Assembly (NCBI GenBank): GCA_029990175.1
Contig: JARKIP010000203.1
Span: 62,001-126,000, forward strand
DNA length: 64,000 nucleotides
Direction: 5' to 3'
Origin: Petunia secreta
Taxonomy: Eukaryota; Streptophyta; Magnoliopsida; Solanales; Solanaceae
Shown here: piece after piece, positions 9,755 to 21,700 of the stretch
Numbering within the stretch: the first letter of the stretch is position 1
How the letters are laid out: the number at the start of each line of letters is the position of its first letter
Made by a program: the position numbers and the translations under genes
The notes under the pieces: model-generated
What the model saw: the letters and a program-made list of their open reading frames with translations, nothing else
Databases searched by the model: none
What the model was told of the DNA's origin: nothing

Positions 9755-12700
9755 ATGGAAGTAGTAGTAGAAGGACAACAAGTGAATAAAAGGAAGGAAA
9801 CTGGTGAAGATTCAATGCAAGTCTCTTCCTCTTCTTCTACTCATACTCATAATAATACTAATTGGCGAGACCGACCTCGCTATTTTAAACCTCGCAAATT
9901 TTTCGACCGTTACAGCATTCCCTCAGGTAATTTTTCCTTTTATTTAACTTCACTTTCTAATTAACATCTCTGATTTACATTCACTTCATGTTGAACTGTT
10001 TAATATTACTATTAGGTTACTTAAAAGCTAGTACTAGATATAGTGTCTATATAAAGTAAAATTACATGTTTACCTGGTTAAAGTTAGGTGACTTTATACT
10101 GTCAGGGTATATAACTTAAGTCGATCTGGAAATCGCCGAATGTGTCAAAGGTTAGCTTGTAGTATTGCCTTATACGATGACTGTATGTAGAAGTGCATTT
10201 TATGGCACTCTAGTAAGTTTCGATGAGTTCTTGAACAGTATAAATCAAGTGACTTTATGCTGTCAGAGTATATTACTTAAGTCGTTGACTCATTGCCAAT
10301 ATATATTTCTAGAAATCGCCAAATATATCAAAGGTTAGGTTGTGGAACTCAAGTATTGCTTTAAATATCGAAATACAGTGAATATCAGAAGTCCAGTTTT
10401 TATGGCACTCTAGTAAGTTAGTATTGGTACTCGAACGGTATAATTTTTACTAGAATCTGTTTTTTCGCATACTTTGCACACTCAACTCTCGTCAAGTTGG
10501 TTATGAACAATTATATAATGTGGAAATAATGTATTCTACCTGCTCTACGAGGTCGTGGCCTCGAAAGATATATCGATGGTTCACACAACAAATTATTCGA
10601 AACATTTCAATGGAAGAAAGCTCTATTGAAGTTGTGGTGAACCCAATAAGGAAAACAAGACGAACTTTTGTAAAACTAGCTGCTATCCTTGCTTACTGAA
10701 AGCATTTCGGCACAGGTTTGGGATGTACTACGTCTCATAGTGCTTGTCAAAAATTAAAGACAACATCTGCATCTTGATTCTAAGCTAGTATGATGCAACT
10801 CTGTCTCCACCTTCAAAAAGAATTCATCCCCATGAAATTCATAGCATGAAATCAATTGCTGATACCCTTGTTGTATCGACACATCCAGTAGCAGATGAAG
10901 ACTTAATTCTTCAAATCCTGGGTGGATTATGTTCAGAGCTATTTCAAGACCGCATTCCCATCACATTCATTGATTTTCATGACATGCTGTTGAGTCAAGA
11001 AACCAGGCTAGAAAATTTGAATATTGTTTAACTGGGACTTGAACAAGCTAACTAACTGTCCGTAACCGTAAGCCTAGTTCTAAGAATGAGAATGGTTACA
11101 AAAGAAACCCTAGAGGGAATCACAATAATGCAAGAAGAAAGGAAAGGGCGTAAATGTGGTGGCCAAATTAGAGGCACTCATGGTCATAATTCCACCATGG
11201 TGCACTATGATCTCAAAGCGTGCAACAAATATGGTTACACAGCCCTAAATTGTTATTACAGACTTGATCATGCATATCAAGCCGCTACTTAAACCCAAAT
11301 GACAACCTTTGTAGCGGAACCAAGAATTGTCTCTGGGTGTGTTACGAATCACCTTACAAATGATCTCAATGATGTGACACTTAGAGGACGCTACAATGAC
11401 ACAGAACATATTTTGGTTGGTAATGAACATGTTTGAAAATTTCACATGTTGGTAAGTCAGTTATTTTCCTCATCTAGAGCCTTACACTTGAACAACATTT
11501 TGTTTGTCCCTGTTTAGTAAAAGTCTATTTAGTGTGGCTCATTTTAGTGCTTTTAACAGTGTTTATTTTGAGTTCCACTCTCATGTTGTGTCGTGAAAGA
11601 TCTGGCAATGAGGAAGATACTATTCGATGGGACATATGGAAATGACATTTACAAGCTTCTTCACCAGAAGATCCAGTTCCTCAATATCTTCTAGTGATTA
11701 AACTTTCTCTTGATGTATGCCATAGTCGTTTAGAACATCATTCAATAAAAGTAGTTCAAAGTGTGTACTGGATTTCAATGACTTGGTGGATAAATGGTGG
11801 AACTCTTATACTATACAAGGCAGAGATGATGAAATCTTGGCTAAAAAGCTTAAATTGCTGAAACAAGATTTAAAAAAGTGGAACAAGGAGGTTTTTGGTA
11901 ATTTGGAAGAAAGAAAAGCAAGGGCTATGCCCAGACTAGAAGATCTAGATCATGGAAGCCAACTGAATCAAAATGCTGATCAAGATGAGGTCGTAAGGAG
12001 TGCTATCATAAGAGAGCTAGAAGACATTGCTAAAGCAGAAGAAATAACTTGGCGACAAAAATCCAGATGTTTTTGGATTGAGCAGGGAGACAGAAATACC
12101 AAGTTTTTTCATAAACAGGCGAATGCGCACAAGAGATACAATTGCATTGACAAGATTGTTATTGATGGTGAACTATCTGAGGATGAAAAGCTGATAAAAG
12201 AACACATTGTAGAATTTTATCAAGGTCTGTTCAAAGAATCTGAATTATGGAGGCCAAAGTGGATAGACCAAGACTTAAACAAGCTGTCAGAGGAGGAGAA
12301 GGAGTGGATACAAAGGCCTCTTACAATGGAAGAGTTGGAAAGGGTTATAAAACTTTAAGGGAGACAAGGCACCAGGCCCTGACGGTTTCAACCTTCACTT
12401 CTTTCAGAAATGTTGGAATACAGTCAAGAATGATGTGTGGAATACTGTAAACATGTTCTTTCAAGAGGGCAACTTCACTAAAAGTTTCAATGCTACTTTT
12501 ATTGCCTTAATACCAAAAAAGAAAGACGCAGGGGAAATAAAAGATTTTAGGCCTATCAGCCTTTTGGGAAGTGTTTACAAAATAATTGCGAAATTGCTAG
12601 CGGAAAGGCTCAAGCTGGTGATAGGAAAACTGATTTCGAATAATCAAAATGCATTCATAAAGGGGAGACAAATTGTGGATGCTTCACTAGTTGCAAATGA

Positions 12701-15700
12701 GGGTGTGGAGCATTTATTTAGAAATAAAAAACAAGGTGTGCTATGCAAATTAGACCTTGAAAAGGCGTATGACCATGTTAATTGGGCGTGTTTGTTGGAT
12801 ATTATGAGACAAATGAATTTTGGTGATAAATGGATTGAATACTGCATTTCCACAGTGAGGTTCTCAGTGCTTATTAACGGCAATCCTCATGGCTTCTTTA
12901 AATCATCTAGGGGGTTAAGACAGGGGGACCCATTGTCCCCGTATTTGTTTGTTTTGGTCATAGAAATTCTAAGTAGAATGCTGAAGAGAGCAGAGCACTT
13001 GGGCTGGATTAGAGGCTTAAATGTAAGAAGAAGTGGTGGTGCAAGTTGTGGAATATCCCACATTTTGTATGCTGATGACACTCTTTTAATTTGTGAAGCA
13101 GAGATGGAGCAATTTCTATACCTCAGGGGGATTCTATTAACCTTCAAAGCGGTGACAGGTTTGAGAGTGAACCTTGCAAAAAGCAGCCTGCTTAGTATCA
13201 ATGCAGATCATTGCATAGATGCACTAGCAACTGTAATGGGATGCAAGGTGGAACAACTACCGACAACTTACTTGGGGCTCCCTTTGGGTGCAAAGAAAAA
13301 TGATCAGAGGGTATGGCAAGGGGTCCTAGATAGATGTTCCAGCAAGTTGACTCCATGGAGAAAGCAATTCTTATCATTCGGAGGGAGACTTACCTTGGTA
13401 AGTAGTGTGTTGGATGGGATTCCGACTTATTTGATGTCTCTGTTCCAATTACCCGTGAATGTGGAAAAGAAACTGAACACAATGAGAAGCAATTTTCTGT
13501 GGCAAGGCAATGCAAAAAAGAAGAAAATGCATTTGGTCAATTGGCAAAAGGTAATGACGGAGGAGGCATGGGAGCCAGAAACCTGAGGCATCATAATAGT
13601 AGTTTGTTGTATAAATGGTTGTGGAGATATAATGTTGGGGAGGAAAGCACTTGGAAGAATTTTATAGATGCAAAGTATGAGAAGAAGGAAACATGGAGCC
13701 CCCCAATTGTTCTTAGATCCTCAAGAAGAGGTGTCTGGTGCAACATTAGCAGGTTATGGAGTGAGTTTCAGCAACATACTGAACTAAAGTTGGGCAATAG
13801 GAGAAAAATTAAATTCTGGTCTGATGTGTGGGTTGGGGATGAAAGCTTGAAGAACTGATTCCCAACTTTATTTAATTGCACCATTAATAAAGAAGGAAAC
13901 GTTGCTGAGTTCTACTCTTCAAGTGGATGGCAGCTGAACTTTAGGAGGGGATTTAATGATTGGGAAATGGAAGAAGTATGTCAATTACTCCAAACTCTAG
14001 ATACAACAGCAGTAGAGGAAGATAAGGAGGATGCCATGGTTTGGATAGCTAGTGAAAATATGAAGTTTTCGGTTAGAAGCTGTTATAGCTTGCTGCAGAA
14101 ACAAGCAGGTCAATATGAATTAAATTGGCCATGGAAAATGCTATGGAAAACCAAAACACCTGTCAAAGTTGCATGCTTTGGATGGGTTGCTATCAGGAAA
14201 GCTTGTTTAACCCAAGATAACTTGCAAAAAAGAGGTTTTACTTTAAGCAATCGATGCTATTTATGTGAAAAGCGTTGGAGTTGGTTAATCATTTGCTTTT
14301 ACATTGTAATATTGCCAAGCAGTGCTGGGATCTTTTCCTGAACCTCTGTGGTGTCAGTTGGGTCATGCCTTCAAGCATAAGAGGTCTGTTGGATAGCTGG
14401 CAAGGGCAGGAGACATCAAAGAGTCGAAAGCAGCTTTGGAAGACAATCCCTTTATGCATTTTCTGGACAATATGGATGGAAAGGAACAGAGCTTGCTTTG
14501 AAGATAAAAAGAATAACATTGCTAGAATAAAAAACATGTGTATTCATAATCTATTTTTTTGGTGTAAAGGTTGCATGTTGGAGAATATAAATCAGTATAT
14601 GGATTTCATCGATTTGTTAGGAAGACGTAACTGATAGCTCCCGTTGATGCTATCTTTTTTGTACTTTTTATGTACCATCTTGGTACCCTTCTTAATAAAA
14701 TTTTACCTTATCAAAAAAAAAAAAAAAAAAGTGTACTGGAATACTGAAGTTACCAGTTTCAATGAAAACAAGTTCTATTATCAGAGAATGAAACATACTC
14801 TAGTGAATTAACAGGGCAAAAGTCACAAGCTGGCTTTTCCCATCTCATCTTCATTGTCTGCCATATGTTGCATTTGATTCACTATGATGTATAAGGTCCT
14901 GCATTTCATGTAGCAAGCAATAAATTTCATTGATGATTGTACAAAATTTACTTGGTATTATCCATGTCAAATAAATTTAGGGTCCAACCTCTCTAGTTTC
15001 GTTTTAAATCTCAAGTTGAAAGTTACTTTAAATGCAAAATGAAAGCTGTCCAGTTTGACGTGACCAGAGAATATAAAAAGGTTCAATATTATTTGAACAA
15101 GTTGGGATCATAAACCAAGTGTCTTGTCCTCATACTCATGAACAAAATGGCTCTGTCAAAAGGAAACATCGTCACATTGTTGAGACTGGCTTCACTCTGT
15201 TAGTTCATGAATTATGCCTCACTTTCTCTTCATTGCTGGGATAATGCATTCTCTAGTGTTTTGTATCTTATCAATGGTATACCAATTCCTGTTTTTGACA
15301 ATCCAAATGATATATTTTTTGGGTCAGTCCATTTCAAGAAAAAAAATATTTTTTTTCGTCGGTCAACTTTTTGAGGAATTATATAAGAAACTTTTTGATT
15401 ATTATTTCTTGAAGGTTTATGGTTGTCCTTTCTATTCTTTCTTGAGGCCCAGTACATCTCACAAGTTTGCCTTTTGGTCATCTCACTGTGTTTATCGAGG
15501 CTATAGCCAAAGTCATAAAGGTGCTTAATGCTTTCATGTTCCTAGTGGTCGAATGTACATAACTCGTCATGTTGTCTTTGAAGAATCTATTTATCTATTT
15601 GTTCATGTTCCAAATTCACCAATAGTGACTCCCTTATCTCAAATATCTTAATATTTTTCATGTTATTGCTCCACGCACGTCACTTAATGATATGTCTAGC

Positions 15701-18700
15701 TCTGGCATGCCACCCACTTCACTTGTTAGTCAACCAATGCCATTACCTATCTCTCCAATGTCATTACCAACCTCAAATTTCACGGTTAACTTGCGTGTTA
15801 CACCTATTTTCACGCCTCTTCCTCCAAACCCAATGGTTCAACTTTGCACACCTTCCAAAAGCATCACTGCCACAAATTACACTGTCCACCGCATGGTCAT
15901 AAGGGACAAGGCTAAACTCTCTTAGTCTCAAGCCAACCTCACAACCATGTGTCCTCTTCCACCTAAACCCACTTGTTCTACTCAAGTAAACAGGGATACC
16001 AAATGGAGACAAGTTATGCGAGTGGAGTGCAGTGATCTCATCCAAAATGGTGCCTAGACTTCTCTACTCTTATCCTCAGCAAAGAAAATTGTTGGTAGAA
16101 GTGGATTTTCAAACTAAAACTAAATCCTAATGTCTTCATGGATATATACAAGGCTCATTTGTTGAAAGGTTTTTAATCAAGAAGCCAGCGTTGATACCAA
16201 TGCCATATAGCCACTATCAGGGTGTTTATGACACTGGCTTTGACTCCAGGATGGTCTCTTCGTAAGTTAATAAATGTCTTTCCACATGGTAATTTGCACG
16301 AGGAGGTTTACATGATTCAACTTATAGGTTTCGTCATTCTGAAGTATCCTACTTATATTTCGTCTTCACAAAGCTTTGCATGGTCGTAAAGAAGCCCCTA
16401 GGGCTTTGTTTGAGAAGATAAGTGCTATATTGGTGCTAGTGGGCTTTGTTGCTTCTAAATATGTGTTTGTATGCAAGTGTGCTGCTACTTTCACCGTTAT
16501 TCTTGTCTATGTGGATGACCTGATCGTCACATGTAGCTGGGATGGTTTCATCTCTGATTTAAATCACAACCTCTCATCAGACGTTGCATTGAGAGACTTA
16601 AGCCGCCTGCATTAATTCTTGGGTTAGAAAGTACATCTAACTCCCATGGTTTAGTTCTCTCAGTCAAGTTATATCAGGGACCGACTGCCTCATGCTAACA
16701 TGGAAGGGGCGAAATTCATTTTAACACTCATGGTTGCTGGTTTGCAACTCTCCAAACACGACAATACTCCGTTCCATGATTCTGCGGTTTATCATAGCTT
16801 AAGAGGTGCCCTTCAGTATGTATCTATCACCAGGCCAGATGTTTCACTTTGTGTAAATAAGTTGTGTTCACACACACCCCAAATCAAGAACATTTTCAAG
16901 CTTTATAAGGGGTGATGCGTGACTTGAAAGGCACCATGCACTTTGGGTTACAGCTTAGGTGTTCTCTCAAGCTTCAGATGAATGGGTTTTCAGATGCTAT
17001 GCATGGATACTGCATTTATCTAGGCACTAACTTGGTTTCTTGGTGGTCCAAGAAACAAAGAATTGTTTCTCATTCTAGTACTGAGTCTGAATGTAGGGGT
17101 TTAACTGCTAATACAACTGAAATAATTTGGTTACAACATCTTCTTCAACAGTTAAATGTACATCTGCCTGCTAATCCTAAACTTTGGTGTGATGATTTAT
17201 TAGCTACATATCTTACTGCCAACCCTGTCTTTCATGCTCACACTAAGCACATTGAACTCGATTTTCATTTTGTTAGAGAAAGGTTGCCTCAAAAGACCCT
17301 GAGGTTGGTTTGGTTACACTCAACTCTGTGAATCAAGTAGCAAACAGATTCACAAAGAGTCTGTCAGTTAGAGGATTTTTGCTTCTTAGAGACAATGTCA
17401 CTGTTGTGAGCTCATAACTTCACTTGAGGGGAGATGTTATTGAGTAAATCAAAGTGGTGATTCAAATTATAGTTAAGTTTAAATAGTTGTTATAGAAAGC
17501 TTCTCAAAATACTCCTTTTCTCTCTAGGTCTTTATCTCTTCTATAATGCTATATATGTAATCTTTGTAACACAGTAACTCTATCATCAATAAAGAATTTC
17601 AGCTTGTCTCAAACTCTTTCAATAACCTCGTTCCTTTTTCCTTTCATTGTCATTACAAGTTAGCTGTCTTAGTATTAAGACCTGAAGAGGTGTACTATGT
17701 TCTTCAATTGTATCATCTGATTCTTCCACAAGCATGCATGCCCGAGAACTTGTTATTGTGTGCTAAGCTGGATGTCTCGATGTTGATAAGCTCTCATCTT
17801 GCTTTGTTTCATAAATTGTTTCATTTGCTGAATTTTTATATTCTAAAAAGATGTATCCTTTCCATTCGCATAAGCTTTCCTGTAACATTATCCTGATATA
17901 AGAGTCTCTATTTTACAGGTTGGTTACATTGCCCTCCCTATGGTGATAACATAGGTTTTATTATCCCATCGAAAGTACCTCTAAGTGAATCATTCGACAA
18001 GAACCTGCCTCCTGGGGAAAGATACACCCCACAAGAAGTAATCCACAAGCAGAGATGTTTAGGGAGAGAAGTAAGTGGTGCTGCAACAAGATTTTCTTCT
18101 GGTTATCATGTTTACTATTTGCTTTATCTCTTCCTCCCCACCATCGCCATTATGTATAACTGATTTTTTTTCTGTACCAATTTATCTCCTCATTGCCATC
18201 TGAAGAGTCATTTCGTTGTAGTTCTCTCTTCCTCCTCTCTCCACGCTTTTACATTCTTTCAATCTTCCCCTTTTCTTGTTTTAGTCATACTTCATTTAGT
18301 GGGGAGCTGATGACTTTGGTTAGTCCCTGAGAAATTCCAACTGACTTATTGTGATCTGTATTTAGCTTTTCTTTTTTTCCTTTTTACTTTTTGGGGCAGG
18401 ATAGGAAAAAAGGGGTGGGTAGGTGGGGGTGAGGGGGAGAGGGCTCATATGTTTGCCAACTCACTATTCTCTAATATGGATTGGCTATAGTCTCACTTGA
18501 CTTGTCTATTGAAGTTAACTAATAATCTGAAAATTCTTTATCAAAACAAATTATTATCAAAAGAAATGAAAGAAAGGAACCTTTGGCTGGACCCTATATT
18601 TGTTGGGAAAGTCTTGTGAGCTTTTATACTAGTTTGTTCACTAAAAGAGTTTGCTGCTGTATAAGGAAAGAGTAAGAGCCGGTTTACAAAAGAAAGAAGT

Positions 18701-21700
18701 TGAAAGAAAGTTAGCTATATGTTTGAGGATTTGTGCTCTCTTATACAATCAATAAATTTTGGACCTAATGTCTTTGAGTTTGTCGGACAAGTAGATTGTG
18801 TCCAGTGTCTTCATTCAACGAGATGTGGCTCAAAAATAGTGCTGCTGAGTGCTGAGAGTCCTGATTATTTTCGCTAGTTCTGGTAGTGAAGCTGGAATAT
18901 GAAGTATTTGTGTGTGAATTGTATCATTGCAAACTTGTTGAAGTCTTAGCTAAGAATGTGCATCTATATCAGATTTTCTTTGTGGCATTGCCTCTTAATC
19001 TTGCCCAGATCTAATTTTATTACTAGTTGGTTCAGTGCGTGTCCTATATATTGGCATATCATCTTATCATTTGTTGAATAGCTGGCATTCATTTCTGCCA
19101 TTACTAACTCTCTATTGCAGATAGGATTGGTTGTTGATTTAACAAACACTGACCGTTACTATCCAGAATCAGAATGGACCAGTCGTGGTATTAGATACGT
19201 TAAGGTAAGTATGAGCAGTTCTATATATACCATTCAATCTCATGGTTAAGTGACCAATGGTATGCTATGTTCTGTTGATCCAGATTCGATGCCCAGGACA
19301 GGACTCTGTACCTGATGTTGAGTCTGTAGATAGATTTGTTTCTGAGGTAATTCTTCTTCTGCTGTTGCACTCATGAAATCGATCTTTTTGTTGCGCTCTG
19401 CATGTCTGGGAAGGGTGCCTATGGCCGTGTGATCATTACTTTCCACTTTGGTGAGTTTTCATCTTCAGAAATTATATTTGATTGCAGGTAATGCAATTAA
19501 CATCTCAAGAATCTCAAGCAAGCAAGTATGCGCTGGTCCACTGTACTCACGGTCACAACCGTACCGGCTATATGATTGTACATTTTCTTGTTCGTAATCA
19601 GTATGTTAGTGTTAGTGAGGTTAGTGATCATGATTCATTTTACACAATCTTATTCTTCTTAGCATTCCAATTTCCAACACAGTTAAGAAAATTTGTTTGT
19701 CATATCTTCAGGCAATAGCAATATTTGCCCAAGCACGCCCTCCTGGAATATATAGACAGAAGTACGTTGAATCGTTATATGACTTTTATTCCCAAACAAA
19801 GCCTGAACCTTTAGTTTGCCCCAAAACTCCGGAGTGGAAGAGAGATTCTGATCAAGATAATGATGCGGTTGCTCCTTCTGTAAGTAGCTATTCCGAGATT
19901 ATTTGGCAACCAAAGCATTAATATATCTGAAAATTCTCAGAGGTTCAGCTGTGGAGCAATTAGTGCACTATTTTTGAATTGACGAAAGGATCGTGCATGA
20001 AGTTATAATTAATATCTAAGAGCATTCTGCTTATAGATGTGAATGTTGCACTTAGATGTGTACAATAAACACTGCGTAAAGTTACAGATCACAATTGTTG
20101 GTTGGTCACATCAAACTCTAGGAACCAATGTAGTTTGCTGTTTGAGGTTTTACTTGAGCCGTATTTGCTAGTCCTGGAGGGAGGTTAACTAGGAAAATGC
20201 CACATCTATTTTGTATTTCCTTGCAGAGATTTGCTTCACTCTTCATTTCTTATTATCTTTCTACAAGTTCATGATGATTACCAAAGGAGCTGATTCCTTA
20301 GGATTTTGCGGTTTGTCTCAAAGACTACTGGAGGTTATTGACAGCAAGCTAGCATCACTATTTGTCTTGCATTCCAGATCTGCCAAGTCTAACAGGAACT
20401 TGAACTCTATGCTTCCCAATATTTAGCATAAGTGATAAGACTATGTCATAATGGCACAAGTATCTCCACTGCTTAATATATATAGGGAGATCGCGGTAAA
20501 GTTAATTTTAGATTTGGTGGAAACCTAAAGTTTGCAATAAATTATTGGAAAGCTGCTGCTTCATGAAGACAGTTGTGTTTTCATTTTTGTGCGGACTGTT
20601 GTTTCTTCCTTGAAAGAAAACAGCTTTAGTTACAGATGATAGGTCCCTTAATTATTGACCTTGTAATGATGATTGTATGACTTGGATTGGTTTTCTCAGT
20701 GTTTTGCCTGACAGCACTATTTTAGTTTGGTAGGTAAATATAATCTACACATTAAAGAGCTTGCAGTATTTTCTTCTTAATCAGGATTCACGCCTGTAAT
20801 ATTTTTTCCTTCTCTTTTTCCCCTCATCTTTATTCAAAATGTCAAGACTTGTTATTGCAGGGGAATCTTACAAGAGCAGGAGCGATGTCTGATGCAGATT
20901 TTAGAGGAGAACCTATTCGATTTGCGGATGTTCAGATGATGAAGAACTTTTGCTGTGAAGTGCTTAAATTGCATCCACAGGTTCCAGTTATGCAGACGTG
21001 TTTTATTTTTCACATCGCAAAATTTGTGTAAATAAGTTCTTGAACTACATATTGTATGTTTTCTCTTACTCCTGGAAGATTTGCCTGTGGGTAGCATGAC
21101 TTTAAATTTTGAACATCCTTCCGGCTTCCAGATATTTGTATCCCAAATCCCTGATGAACAAATTACACAGTTCCTGCATGATAGTCATATTCTTGCTTTA
21201 CGTCCAAGTATTATCCTTTTTGCATTAGGTGGTTGTTATACAATTAATATTATGTTTTATTATCATTTCTTTTGATTGCTTTGGGTACATAACTAAATCT
21301 TTTGGTCCTCAGGCCTGGAGAAATACCCGAATTCCAGGATCACACCCTCTCTCTCTTAACAGGTTGAACTATCAAATTCTTCTTTTTAGATATATTTCTA
21401 TATGAGCCAAATTTGGCAAAGAAATTGTCTCTTATACTCGAATTCTGCAAAACTTGGGCAATATTTTACACCGGTTTGAGATGGTCGAACACTGCACTCC
21501 AAAAATACACGACTAAGCTTATTTGGTATTTGATGATCTTTTCTTTCTGATTGAATATCATCTTCATACGAATAACAACCTTTTCTAGCATCTCACTATG
21601 AAGAATTTTAAACCAGCTCTTGAAGTACAATAATTGCATGCAGAGCAAAAGATCTAGAGTCTTTCATTGACTGAAAAAGTGATCTACAGCTGTGCTGTAC

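Larger units (their letters stand above)
10590..17657 (+). mobile_element. Decayed Copia retrotransposon in intron 1, split by a LINE
   Basis: Left part (10590-11772): gag-like peptide at 10846-11031 (LILQILGGL), a degraded zinc-knuckle region at 11160-11290 and protease/integrase-flank remnants, with many stops. Right part (14731-17434): integrase remnants near 14930-15230 (FIDDCTKFTWYY, HEQNGSVKRKHRHIVETG), reverse transcriptase remnant at 16376-16615 with YVDDLI, and RNase H at 16912-17331 with SHSSTESECRGL. This is the gag-INT-RT-RNase H order of Copia. A polypurine tract and 3' LTR follow. No 5' LTR is recognisable, so the left end is approximate. It lies in sense orientation in the capping enzyme intron and is inactive. 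Confidence 0.8.

Noticed and set aside
21081..21275. Extra exon of the capping enzyme between exons 7 and 8
   Set aside because: The frame is open for 64 codons but has no matching splice phase or similarity to the family, and exon 7 joins exon 8 directly in phase with the conserved GSHPLSLN segment.
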